Source: Nitrospirota bacterium
Lineage (GTDB): Bacteria > Nitrospirota > Thermodesulfovibrionia > Thermodesulfovibrionales > UBA6898
Direction: 5' to 3'
Assembly: GCA_021811105.1 (NCBI GenBank)
Contig: JAJZPM010000020.1
Location: forward strand, 1 to 53,062
Length of the DNA stretch: 53,062 nucleotides
Below the pieces are notes generated by a model. The model worked only from the letters and a program-made list of their open reading frames with translations. It was not told the DNA's origin and searched no databases. Below, piece by piece: positions 24,728-32,356 of the stretch. The position numbers were made by a program, and so were the translations under genes. The first letter of the stretch is position 1. Each line of letters begins with the position of its first letter.

Positions 24728-25084
24728 ATGACGTACACCCCCGACATCCATCACCGCCGGTCGATCAGGTTGAAGGATTACGATTATTCCTGTGCCGGGG
24801 CATATTTCCTGACGATCTGTGCACAGCAAAGGGAATGCCTGTTCGGAGAAATAAAGGGCGGGGAAATGATGATAAACGAATGCGGGGAAATTGTTGCGAA
24901 ATGCTGGTATGACCTGCCGAATCGTTATCATCACATCCAAATGGGCGAATTCATAATCATGCCGAACCACATGCACGGAATCATCGTTATTAATCCGTCA
25001 AATGTAGGGGCGCAATTCATTGCGCCCTCCAAGACTCCACGCAATCCAGGAATATATCAGGTGCAATCCGTCGAGATGGCATGA
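24728..25084 (+). pseudogene. RAYT/Y1 transposase, truncated, containing a REP-like palindrome
   Basis: The 118-codon frame opens with MTYTPDIHHRRSIRLKDYDY, then YFLTICAQQRECLFGEI, and reaches the HUH motif as MPNHMHGIIVI near residue 78. Directly afterwards the reading continues through a REP-like palindrome (translated as NVGAQFIAPS) and stops soon after, so the catalytic Tyr region is missing. Full members are about 170-200 residues. The palindrome is probably the cause or product of the breakage. The gene lies between one palindrome at 24690 and a GGGGTCAGG motif at 25126. Confidence 0.8.
25005..25028. repeat. REP-like palindrome inside transposase remnant
   Basis: GGGGCGCAATTCATTGCGCCC with flanking bases forms an imperfect stem; arms GGGCGCAA and TTGCGCCC are exact. 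It matches the style of the palindrome at 24690. Confidence 0.7.
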
Positions 25085-25125
25085 AGACGAGGAAAAAGGA
25101 CAGCCTCTGCCGAGGGGGAATTAAT

Positions 25126-25140
25126 GGGGTCAGGCTTGAC
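25126..25140 (+). other. GGGGTCAGG motif copy
   Basis: GGGGTCAGGCTTGAC resembles the motif found upstream of the transposase at the left edge (832-845). It lies 42 bases past the truncated transposase. Confidence 0.4.
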
Positions 25141-25233
25141 TCCCTCTTAAATCTCTGCGAAGGAAAAGAGGTTTTTTGATTTGATCCGAACAACAGCCCT
25201 AAAGATTTCGGGTCTCAAGCCTCTTGAAAATTA

Positions 25234-25320
25234 TGGTGCCGGTGGTCGGAATCGAACCGACACGGGGTTGCCCCCACCGGATTTTGAGTCCGGCGCGTCT
25301 GCCAGTTCCACCACACCGGC
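25234..25320 (-). tRNA. tRNA-Leu (anticodon CAA)
   Basis: Read on the minus strand, the 87-base gene has the acceptor stem GCCGGTG/CACCGGC, a D-arm, an anticodon stem CCGGA/TCCGG around loop CTCAAAA (anticodon CAA, reading UUG), a long variable arm TGGGGGCAACCCC, and a T-arm with GGTTCGATTCC. The CCA end is encoded. The long variable arm and anticodon together identify tRNA-Leu. It sits 77 bases from the end of the pyrophosphatase gene and on the same strand. Confidence 0.95.
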
Positions 25321-25397
25321 ACATTCGGAGTGCTCCGGCAGATATAGTCCTATAGTATACAAAATTCCGGAGGGGATTAAAAAGCCGGAACGCGGAT

Positions 25398-27053
25398 CTA
25401 TCCGCCCTGTCTGCTCATGCTGAGGGCGCGGCCGAGCGCAGGGATGAAGTCCTTCTTCCGGGAGAGCACCTCCGGCAGGATGCATGTATCGTCCTCGACC
25501 TTCACATGAAAGGCCTTCTCGACTATCCATGTCTCGCCTTTCAGGAGGACCCTCTCCTGCTTCGCGCTGAGCGGGTTCGTGACGAGCAGCACCGCAAGGT
25601 CGTAATTGTTCGCCGTCCTCAGTCGCTCCAGTTCAGCAAGAAACTCCTCTTCCCTGAGGTCGATGTCCTTACAGTCAAGGACCATCATCTGGCTTATCCC
25701 GAACTTCCTGCCGTCTATCAGGAACTCCTTGAAGTCGGCCGCGATAAGCTCGGCGGCGGTCTTTCCGTGTATGCTTATGCTCGCCCGGAGGAGTTCTTTT
25801 CCGTAATCCTTGATCGAGACGCCCGCGATCTCGGCCAGACGCTCAGCCGCGGTCTTGTCCCTGTCCGTGGTCGTAGTGAGCGTTAGGATAAGTGTGTCCG
25901 AAAGGATACCTGAGAGGAGGAGTCCCGCGATCTCCGGGGGGATATGCACCCCGTGAAGGAACATCATTCCCGCCACCACCGTACACGTGCTTCCTATCGG
26001 ATCGTTATAGACATAGATAGGGGCCACAGTCGATATATCGCCGACGCGGTGATGGTCGATGATCTCCAATATCTCTGCCTCTTCGATGTTGTCGACCGCC
26101 TGCGATACCTCGTTGTGGTCCACCAGGATCGCCTTTTTCCGTACCGGGGTCAGAAGGTCGGTCCTCGTCACAAAGCCGATCAGCCTGTCGTCGCTGTCAA
26201 CGACCACTGCCGAGCGGTACTCGGACTCGAGGATTTTTTTCCTGAGTTCCGAAATCGGTGTATAGAGCCCTACTGTCGGGTTATCACTGCACATGATCGA
26301 AGAGACCGGCTCAGACATCGTCATCAACTGGACCGTGGCAAAGGCCTGATGCGGCGACGAGATGAGTAGTGTCCCGCGCTCCTCTGCGGCTGCCATAACC
26401 TCATTGCCGACCGGAATACCGTCCGAGACGATGATGACGCCACATCCTGCACGTATAAGGTCCATCTGGACGTCTTGCTGATCCCCGACTATCACGATGT
26501 CTCCCTGCCCGACCCTGTTCAGGATAGAGCCCTTCTGCATCGCGGCGATAAAGATCTTCCCGGTGAGCATCTGCACTTTCCCGGAGTTGCTGATCACCCG
26601 GCCTTCGAGGGTCTTAATGAAGATGTCCAGGCTTATCGGTACACCGGTGATGTCGGTAAATCCCACGCTCTCCATGTAGTGGCGGGCTATGTCCTTCAGC
26701 CCGACGATGCCCGAGAACCTGCCGGCGTCGTCCACGACAGGGACAGCCCTCACGTTCTTTTCCCTCATGAGCAGGGCAAGGGCCTGGACCGAATCGCGGA
26801 TATGCACTGAAATCGGCCTCTTCATCACGAGATCGTTCACCGTGGCGGCGAGGCTTTCGACCTCGTTGGGAGCGGGGACCCCGAAGCGGTCAAGAACGAA
26901 CTGCGTCTCCTCGTTGGTCTTGCCGGCACGCGCAGGGGTGAAGAGGAACCTCTTGTCAGTCAGGTTCTTGAAATGGGCGTAGCCGATCGCCGAGCAGATC
27001 GAGTCGGTGTCCGGATTCTTGTGGCCTATCACATATACGATTTTCGATTGCAT
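25398..27053 (-). CDS. Manganese-dependent inorganic pyrophosphatase with CBS and DRTGG domains
   Basis: The 551-residue protein is a CBS-PPase. It opens with the DHH-type VIGHKNPDTDSICSAIGYA, continues with a first CBS module (VMKRPISVHIRD at about 75), a DRTGG-like insert (about 140-245), a second CBS (VSSIMCSDNPTVGLYTPISE), then the second half of the catalytic core with LVDHNE and EIIDHHRVGD, and a DHHA2 domain at the end. It hydrolyses pyrophosphate in the cytoplasm; the CBS/DRTGG part binds adenine nucleotides and sets activity in relatives. Most family II PPases are about 310 residues, so this one has the regulatory insert. It is 35 bases downstream of mnmE. Confidence 0.93.
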   Translation of the reverse strand: MQSKIVYVIGHKNPDTDSICSAIGYAHFKNLTDKRFLFTPARAGKTNEETQFVLDRFGVPAPNEVESLAATVNDLVMKRPISVHIRDSVQALALLMREKNVRAVPVVDDAGRFSGIVGLKDIARHYMESVGFTDITGVPISLDIFIKTLEGRVISNSGKVQMLTGKIFIAAMQKGSILNRVGQGDIVIVGDQQDVQMDLIRAGCGVIIVSDGIPVGNEVMAAAEERGTLLISSPHQAFATVQLMTMSEPVSSIMCSDNPTVGLYTPISELRKKILESEYRSAVVVDSDDRLIGFVTRTDLLTPVRKKAILVDHNEVSQAVDNIEEAEILEIIDHHRVGDISTVAPIYVYNDPIGSTCTVVAGMMFLHGVHIPPEIAGLLLSGILSDTLILTLTTTTDRDKTAAERLAEIAGVSIKDYGKELLRASISIHGKTAAELIAADFKEFLIDGRKFGISQMMVLDCKDIDLREEEFLAELERLRTANNYDLAVLLVTNPLSAKQERVLLKGETWIVEKAFHVKVEDDTCILPEVLSRKKDFIPALGRALSMSRQGG

Positions 27054-27087
27054 GACTCTTTATCTTTCCATTCTACATAATTCTCTT

Positions 27088-28470
27088 CTACTTGCCTATA
27101 CAGAAATCGTCGAATATCCTGTTCAGGATATCTTCGGTCGTTACAGCGCCGGTTATCTCTCCGATGCTGTCGGCGGCGTCCCTCAACTCGATCGAGAAGA
27201 TCTCCAGCGGGCGGTTCTCAGCGAGGATCTTCGCCGCGCGTCCGAGGGCTGCGGCAGCCAGGTCCAGCGCCTGTTTATGCCTGATGTTCGTGACGACCAC
27301 CCCTTCCCGCTCCTCCTCCCAGTCTCTCAGGTTGGCCCCGAATATCATAGACTTCAGCACTTCGATCCCCTCGCCTCGCAGTGCGGATAGCCTGATATGC
27401 GGCCTTCCCTGCAAGAAAATCTCATCAGGGGAAATCTTCGGTGGGAGGTCCGACTTGTTGATCGCGATGACCGCGGCCCTGGACTTTATTTTTTCGAGTA
27501 TCTCCAGGTCGTCGGCATGCAGCGGCTCGCTTCCGTCCAGTACTGCGATTGCGTAATCAGCGGACTCCAGGGCGTCAAGGCTTCTTCTTATCCCCTCCCG
27601 CTCGACCGCCTCAGCGGAATGCCTGATCCCCGCGGTATCGACGATCCTGACCGGCAGTCCCTGTATATTAAGGTATTCCTCGATGGTGTCCCGCGTCGTC
27701 CCAGGTATCTCGTTGACTATTGCCCGGTCTTTTTTGAGAAGTGCATTCAAAAGGGAGGATTTCCCGACATTCGGCCTTCCCATAATCGCTACCGAGAGTC
27801 CTTCCCTGAAAAAACGGGCCTCTTCAAAAGTCTTCGACAGGCCTTCGAGTTCAGCCCTTATTTCCCCGGTACGCGCGATCAATTCCGCGCAGGTCTTTAT
27901 CTCAATCTCTTCTTCAGGGAAATCGATATATGCCTCGGCGTGCGCGCATACCTCGATCAGGGATTCCCTCAGGCCGGCCAGCTTTTCGGAAAGTCCCCCT
28001 TTGAGCTGATCGACCGCCAGCTTCATACTCTCCCGGGTCCTCGCTGAGATGAGGTCCATCACCGCCTCCGCCTGAGTGAGGCTTATCCTTCCGTTGAGGA
28101 AGGCCCTTTTTGTAAATTCTCCCGGTTCCGCAAGTCGCGCACCCTCCGACAGGAGGAGTTCGAGGAGTCCCCGCACCGCAACCATTCCCCCGTGGCAGTT
28201 TATTTCGACCACATCCTCTTTCGTATAGGAACGGGGCGTCCGCATCACCGTGACAAGCACCTCATCGATCTCCCCGCGGCTTGATGGATCGACCACGTGG
28301 CCGTACATTATCGAAAATGTCTTTGCCTTTGCGAGGCCTTTCTTCCCGCTTGGTCTGAAAACCTTGTCTGCGATCTCGATCGCTCGCGGGCCGCTTAGCC
28401 TGACGATGCCTATGCCTCCCTGGCCTACAGGTGTCGATATCGCTGCGATTGTGTCGTCGGGAAGATTCAT
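27088..28470 (-). CDS. mnmE: tRNA modification GTPase MnmE (TrmE)
   Basis: The 460-residue protein has the N-terminal formyl-THF-binding domain (MNLPDDTIAAISTPVGQGGI ... RSYTKEDVVEINCHGG), a helical middle and an inserted G domain with GRPNVGKSSLLN, the GTTRD switch (PGTTRDTIEEY), DTAGIR and the NKSD base-recognition motif. It ends FCIGK with the essential cysteine four residues from the terminus. With MnmG it modifies U34 of certain tRNAs. The order rpmH-rnpA-yidD-yidC-mnmE is the classic chromosomal cluster. There is no clear ribosome binding site before the ATG; a TATACT box lies about 20 bases upstream. Confidence 0.97.
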   Translation of the reverse strand: MNLPDDTIAAISTPVGQGGIGIVRLSGPRAIEIADKVFRPSGKKGLAKAKTFSIMYGHVVDPSSRGEIDEVLVTVMRTPRSYTKEDVVEINCHGGMVAVRGLLELLLSEGARLAEPGEFTKRAFLNGRISLTQAEAVMDLISARTRESMKLAVDQLKGGLSEKLAGLRESLIEVCAHAEAYIDFPEEEIEIKTCAELIARTGEIRAELEGLSKTFEEARFFREGLSVAIMGRPNVGKSSLLNALLKKDRAIVNEIPGTTRDTIEEYLNIQGLPVRIVDTAGIRHSAEAVEREGIRRSLDALESADYAIAVLDGSEPLHADDLEILEKIKSRAAVIAINKSDLPPKISPDEIFLQGRPHIRLSALRGEGIEVLKSMIFGANLRDWEEEREGVVVTNIRHKQALDLAAAALGRAAKILAENRPLEIFSIELRDAADSIGEITGAVTTEDILNRIFDDFCIGK

Positions 28471-28516
28471 AAAGATAGTTTACAGTATAAAGGACAAGGC
28501 GAATACGGAGATCGGA

Positions 28517-30076
28517 TCAGGCGCTTTCCTTCGCGAGTTTTCTGTTCACGAAGAACTGCTGTATGATACTCAGGAGATTGTTGACGAGCCAATAAAGGAC
28601 AAGCCCTGACGCGAAGTTCAGGAACATAAAGGTAAAGACGACCGGCATGAGCATCATCAACTTCGCCTGTTTCGGGTCGGCGCTCGTCGGCGTCATCTTC
28701 TGCTGGATGACCATCGTGATCCCCATCAGATATGGGAGCGGGCCTCCGAGCGAAAACCCGGCCAGATGGCCGAAAAGGGTATCCGGGGCCGAGAGGTCGG
28801 TGATCCAGAGCAGCCAGGGCGCCTGGCGCAGTTCGATTGAGACCAAAAGCACCTTATACAGAGCGAAGAACACCGGGATCTGCAGGAGCATCGGCAGACA
28901 CCCGCCCATCGGGTTCACCTTGTATTTCTTGTAGAGCTCCATCATCTCGGCCTGCATCTTCTGCGGGTCCTTTTTATACTTTTCCTTGATCTCTGCCATC
29001 TTAGGCTGGAGTTGCTGGAGCTTCCTCATCGATTTCTGGCCCTTGTTCAGGATCGGAATGAAAGGCAGCCTGACCACGATCGTAAGGAAAATGATGGACC
29101 AGCCGTAATTTCCGAGGAAACTATGAAAGAGCTTCAGTATCCAAAAGAGCGGTCTGGCGATGATAGAGAAGAAGCCGTAGTCGATGATGTAGTCCAGGCC
29201 GAAGCCGAGCTTCGCCAGCCTGTCATGTTCTTTCGGCCCGGCATATACAAAAAACTTATTCTCTCCCGGTTTCCCCTGAAAGGCGATAACAGGAGAACCT
29301 TCGTACAGCCATGACTTCGCCTCTTCCACCGGGCCGGCCGGCACTATCGCCGAACAGAAATACTTGTCTTCCTGGGCGATCCATCTAAGGTCGCCCTTGA
29401 ACGCCTTCGGCTCTTTTAGTTTCTTAGGCGTAAGCTCTTCGAGCGAAGAGCCCTTAAGGAGCGCAGGGCCCAGGTGTGTGTATCCGGCTTCCTTCTCGTA
29501 AGCGCCGAAGTCCGATCCGAGGGTTATCCAGTACGCGGGAAGACCCGAGACCTGGTCGGAGAGATCGAACTTGTAGGTGTCCGGGTAAAATGTGTAGGTC
29601 CTTCTGACCGATATGCCGTCTTTTGCATATTCGAAGACGATTGTACCGGACTTGGCATTTCCGTCGAGGTTGAGATCTTTTCCCAAAACGCTGAAGTTCA
29701 CCTGGGAAAGGTCGAAGTTCGTGTTTGCGCCGATCGCGAGGGCCGGCAGGGGGCCGGGCTTTGGAAGCAAGACCACATCCTTGCCTTGCTTGTCCTTATA
29801 TTTCTTCAGTTCCCAGTATCTTACGGTCCCTCCCCTCGTGGTCAGAACAGCGGAAAAGACGCTGTTTTCGACCTTAATCTCTTTTTCCTCGGATGGAACG
29901 GTCTGGGCTTGGACCGCAACCGGAGCGGCCTGCTTTGCCGCCTCTTCCTTATTCGGGGCAGGGGCGGTCACAGGAGGTTTCGCCTGTTGGGGCGGCTGCT
30001 GCTTTGCGACAAAAAACTGGAACGCGATGAGTATGAACATCGAAAGGGCGATCGCGATAAGGGTCCTGTTTTCCAT
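28517..30076 (-). CDS. yidC: Membrane protein insertase YidC
   Basis: The protein starts MENRTLIAIALSMFILIAFQ, the family's typical first membrane helix; the upstream ATG (30121) would add 15 residues within the yidD frame and is not used. A proline/alanine-rich linker follows, then a large periplasmic beta-sandwich (about 75-290) and the five conserved C-terminal helices (NYGWSIIFLTIVVRL, NPMGGCLPMLLQIPVFFALY). The 519-residue length fits a Gram-negative YidC. It inserts and folds inner-membrane proteins with or without SecYEG. The gene begins two bases after the yidD stop, so translational coupling is likely. Confidence 0.97.
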   Translation of the reverse strand: MENRTLIAIALSMFILIAFQFFVAKQQPPQQAKPPVTAPAPNKEEAAKQAAPVAVQAQTVPSEEKEIKVENSVFSAVLTTRGGTVRYWELKKYKDKQGKDVVLLPKPGPLPALAIGANTNFDLSQVNFSVLGKDLNLDGNAKSGTIVFEYAKDGISVRRTYTFYPDTYKFDLSDQVSGLPAYWITLGSDFGAYEKEAGYTHLGPALLKGSSLEELTPKKLKEPKAFKGDLRWIAQEDKYFCSAIVPAGPVEEAKSWLYEGSPVIAFQGKPGENKFFVYAGPKEHDRLAKLGFGLDYIIDYGFFSIIARPLFWILKLFHSFLGNYGWSIIFLTIVVRLPFIPILNKGQKSMRKLQQLQPKMAEIKEKYKKDPQKMQAEMMELYKKYKVNPMGGCLPMLLQIPVFFALYKVLLVSIELRQAPWLLWITDLSAPDTLFGHLAGFSLGGPLPYLMGITMVIQQKMTPTSADPKQAKLMMLMPVVFTFMFLNFASGLVLYWLVNNLLSIIQQFFVNRKLAKESA

Positions 30077-30078
30077 GG

Positions 30079-30288
30079 CTATTTCACCGGATCGAAGCCG
30101 CCGGGATGGAAGGGATGGCATCTGGCGACCCTCCGGACCGACAGCCAGGCACCTTTCAGCGCCCCGTATTTCTCGAGTGCCTCGAGAGAATATTCCGAGC
30201 AGGAAGGGACGAACCGGCAGCTTCCGGGCAGTATCGGGGAGATAAGAAATTTATATAGCTTTACGATTGCTATCAGTAGTATCTTCAT
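30079..30288 (-). CDS. yidD: Membrane protein insertion efficiency factor YidD
   Basis: The 69-residue protein matches Yid[31 protein letters not shown], with the conserved cysteines, and the [22 protein letters not shown] end. It is an amphipathic inner-membrane-associated protein that aids YidC-dependent insertion. Its start lies inside the rnpA gene, overlapping by 38 bases in another frame, and its stop is two bases before yidC. This packing is normal for the cluster. Confidence 0.95.
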   Translation of the reverse strand: MKILLIAIVKLYKFLISPILPGSCRFVPSCSEYSLEALEKYGALKGAWLSVRRVARCHPFHPGGFDPVK

Positions 30289-30607
30289 TCACGAGTCCGG
30301 CAAATGTTTTCGCTATCATCCGGTCCAGGTCTGCGAACGGCGCTCCGGCGGCAGCTGTCCTGGCGACGATCACGATGTCATACCTTAACGGCTTTTCCGC
30401 CAACCGCTTTCTTACCGATTCACGCAGGCGGCGTCTGATCTTGTTCCTGATCACTGCGCTGCCGGTTTTTTTGCTTACGGAGAGTCCGAGCCTGCTGAAA
30501 TCGCGCCCGTTCGGCAAGGCGTATACCACAAGATACTTGGAAGAAAATCTCCGGCCGGTTTCGAATACCCGTTTAAAGTCCCCTTTCTTTACAAGAGGAC
30601 AGTACAC
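30251..30607 (-). CDS. rnpA: Ribonuclease P protein component
   Basis: The 118-residue basic protein has [40 protein letters not shown] and RLRESVRKR, the RNR motif of RnpA. It is the protein subunit that helps RNase P RNA process tRNA 5' ends. A GTG start (30607) lies two bases after the rpmH stop, so it is translated by coupling with rpmH. The C-terminal tail overlaps the yidD start. The tail is a little longer and more polar than usual, with no sign of damage. Confidence 0.94.
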   Translation of the reverse strand: MYCPLVKKGDFKRVFETGRRFSSKYLVVYALPNGRDFSRLGLSVSKKTGSAVIRNKIRRRLRESVRKRLAEKPLRYDIVIVARTAAAGAPFADLDRMIAKTFAGLVNEDTTDSNRKAI

Positions 30608-30609
30608 CG

Positions 30610-30750
30610 TTAAACGGCCAGTCTTTTCCGTCCCTTGCTTCTTCTCCTCTTGATTACGGCGCGCCCGCCAGGGGTGCTCATCCTTTCAAGGAAGCCGTGG
30701 GTCCTCTTCTTTTTCGCCTTATGCGGATGGAATGTAGTATATGTTCCCAT
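30610..30750 (-). CDS. rpmH: Large ribosomal subunit protein bL34
   Basis: A 46-codon gene reads [20 protein letters not shown], then [17 protein letters not shown] and SKGRKRLAV. The K/R content, the THGFL.RM.T..GR.V...RR pattern and the length identify bL34. Many relatives begin with MKRTFQP-like sequence; here the start is MGTYTTF. It is followed directly by rnpA and preceded by a strong promoter at 30771-30800. Confidence 0.97.
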   Translation of the reverse strand: MGTYTTFHPHKAKKKRTHGFLERMSTPGGRAVIKRRRSKGRKRLAV

Positions 30751-30770
30751 AGTTTTTTTCCTGAGCACGA

Positions 30771-30800
30771 ATTATAAACAGAATTTCGCGCTGATGTCAA
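30771..30800 (-). promoter_or_regulatory. Promoter of the rpmH-rnpA-yidD-yidC cluster
   Basis: Read on the minus strand, TTGACA (30800-30795) is followed by an 18-base spacer and a perfect TATAAT (30776-30771). The rpmH ATG is 21 bases past the -10 box. It is back-to-back with the hgc promoter. Confidence 0.85.
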
Positions 30801-30844
30801 GCGAAAGGAGGGCAGTTCGGAGCAGGGAAAATTGGCGGAATAAA

Positions 30845-30887
30845 TTGACATCGCGGTCCATTATTCAGTATAATCTGATTAATCAGA
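30845..30887 (+). promoter_or_regulatory. Promoter and palindromic operator of the hgc operon
   Basis: TTGACA (30845-30850), an 18-base spacer and TATAAT (30869-30874) form a near-consensus promoter. The perfect 14-base palindrome TCTGATTAATCAGA (30874-30887) begins at the last base of the -10 box and covers the start of transcription. Such a position suits a repressor. HgcC (AbrB-like, encoded next) or an unlinked ArsR-type regulator are candidates; neither is shown by the sequence. The hgcC ATG lies 26 bases further on. Confidence 0.75.
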
Positions 30888-30912
30888 ATAATCTCCGCAG
30901 TGAAGGGGTGCG

Positions 30913-31194
30913 ATGGGCAAGAGGAAGAAAGATGACGGAGCGTGCGCAATAGCCGCAGGAACGGATGCCGCTGCCTGCTGCAAGGTCGAATCGATCATCA
31001 GCGTAGACGAAAGAGGCCAGATGGTGCTGCCCAAGGAACTGCGGGAAAGGGCCGGGATCAATGCCGGCAGCAAGCTGGCGGTTGCCAGCTGGGAAAAGGA
31101 TGGCCGGATATGCTGTATTACCCTCATTAAGGCGGAAGAGCTCGTCGAAATGGTGAAGGGGCAGTTAGGCCCGATCATCAAAGAGATACTGTAG
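30913..31194 (+). CDS. hgcC: HgcAB-associated AbrB/SpoVT-type protein (HgcC-like)
   Basis: The 93-residue protein has an AbrB/SpoVT swapped-hairpin domain at about 28-65 (SVDERGQMVLPKELRERAGI), the usual short DNA-binding fold. Around it are two vicinal cysteine pairs: AACCKV (C22, C23) and RICCIT (about 67-68), and an extra Cys near residue 11. A helical tail (ELVEMVKGQLGPIIKEIL) ends the protein. Genes of this type are known immediately upstream of hgcA in mercury-methylating bacteria. A GAAGGGG box precedes the ATG, and hgcA follows ten bases on. A role as operon regulator or metal sensor is an inference from fold and cysteines. Confidence 0.8.
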   Translation: MGKRKKDDGACAIAAGTDAAACCKVESIISVDERGQMVLPKELRERAGINAGSKLAVASWEKDGRICCITLIKAEELVEMVKGQLGPIIKEIL

Positions 31195-31204
31195 GTCAAG
31201 AAGC

Positions 31205-32356
31205 ATGGCAGAGCTGAAATTCAGGACTGAACTCATCAGAAACAAGGCGGCCGGCATGTCGTCCGAATGCGGCTGTTCAACCTCCCCGGCCGCAGAAGAT
31301 GAAAAACCCCGATGGATCACCGGCACTGTTTCTGCCGGCGAAGGCTTGGTGCACAGGGTTTCGACGGACCTTACGAATACCGACCTGTGGGAACACATCC
31401 GGTGCAGGATAAGCGCGTTCCGCGAAAACTATACGGTAAAACCAGGCTTCTACGCAGTCGGCGAGCCGGACAAAACTTCGGAAGTCCTCGTGAGCGCCAA
31501 TTACAAACTCAGTTTCGACCATCTCAGGAAAGAACTGAAAGGGATGAACGCGTGGATCCTTGTTCTCGATACAAAGGGCATCAACGTCTGGTGCGCTGCG
31601 GGGAAGGGGACCTTCGGAACTGAAGAACTGGTGAGGCGCATCGCCCTTGCCCGGTTACATGAGGTGGTCGATCACAGGAATATTATCGTGCCTCAGCTGG
31701 GTGCGCCGGGCGTCAGTGCCCATAAGGTGCGCCGTGCCGCAGGGTTCAAGGTCCTCTACGGTCCTGTGTATGCTAAGGACATAACCGCATATGTTGCGGC
31801 GGGCCGCAAGGCAACGCCGGAGATGCGAGCGGTCAGGTTTACCACAACCGACAGGCTCGTCTTGACGCCTATGGAGATCAATCCGGCAATGAAAAAATAT
31901 TATCCCTGGTATGCGGTCGCTATATTAGTTTTTTTTGGTCTTCAGCCGACTGGGATCATGTTCAAAGGGGCGGTCGTGGGCGGGCTGCCTTTTCTCGGTC
32001 TTGGTCTGATATCGGTATTTGCGGGAGGGTTCCTCACCCCTTTGCTTCTTCCGTGGGTACCCTCCAGGTCCTTTGCGGTGAAGGGATGGCTGGTAGGGCT
32101 GATTTCGGTGGTGCTCACCAGCAACATATTCCGCCTTTTCGAGCCGTCTAACGGCCTGCTCCTCTTCTTCGTCTATCTCTTTTTCCCGATGGCGAGTTCC
32201 TATATCGCACTTCAGTTTACCGGCTCGACCACCTTTACGGGGATGTCGGGCGTGAAGAAGGAACTGAAGATCTCTGTGCCGGTGTATATCCTTTCGGCTG
32301 CGGCTTCGCTGATACTGCTGGTTTTCTATAAAACAGGACACTGGGGGACACTATGA
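31205..32356 (+). CDS. hgcA: Mercury methylation corrinoid protein HgcA
   Basis: The 383-residue protein carries the diagnostic cap-helix motif NVWCAAGK at 127-134; Cys130 corresponds to the cysteine that ligates cobalt in HgcA. The corrinoid-binding domain extends from about 60 to 210 and resembles the CFeSP large subunit. Five hydrophobic helices follow at about 234-253, 256-276, 293-310, 317-336 and 357-375. HgcA passes a methyl group from its cobalamin to Hg(II), making methylmercury, with HgcB as electron donor. The N-terminal extension contains ECGCSTS near 21-27, unlike shorter homologues. It overlaps hgcB by four bases (ATGA). Confidence 0.96.
   Translation: MAELKFRTELIRNKAAGMSSECGCSTSPAAEDEKPRWITGTVSAGEGLVHRVSTDLTNTDLWEHIRCRISAFRENYTVKPGFYAVGEPDKTSEVLVSANYKLSFDHLRKELKGMNAWILVLDTKGINVWCAAGKGTFGTEELVRRIALARLHEVVDHRNIIVPQLGAPGVSAHKVRRAAGFKVLYGPVYAKDITAYVAAGRKATPEMRAVRFTTTDRLVLTPMEINPAMKKYYPWYAVAILVFFGLQPTGIMFKGAVVGGLPFLGLGLISVFAGGFLTPLLLPWVPSRSFAVKGWLVGLISVVLTSNIFRLFEPSNGLLLFFVYLFFPMASSYIALQFTGSTTFTGMSGVKKELKISVPVYILSAAASLILLVFYKTGHWGTL

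Noticed and set aside
30600-30912. oriC near rpmH
   Set aside because: No cluster of DnaA boxes (TTATNCACA) was found, and dnaA is not adjacent.
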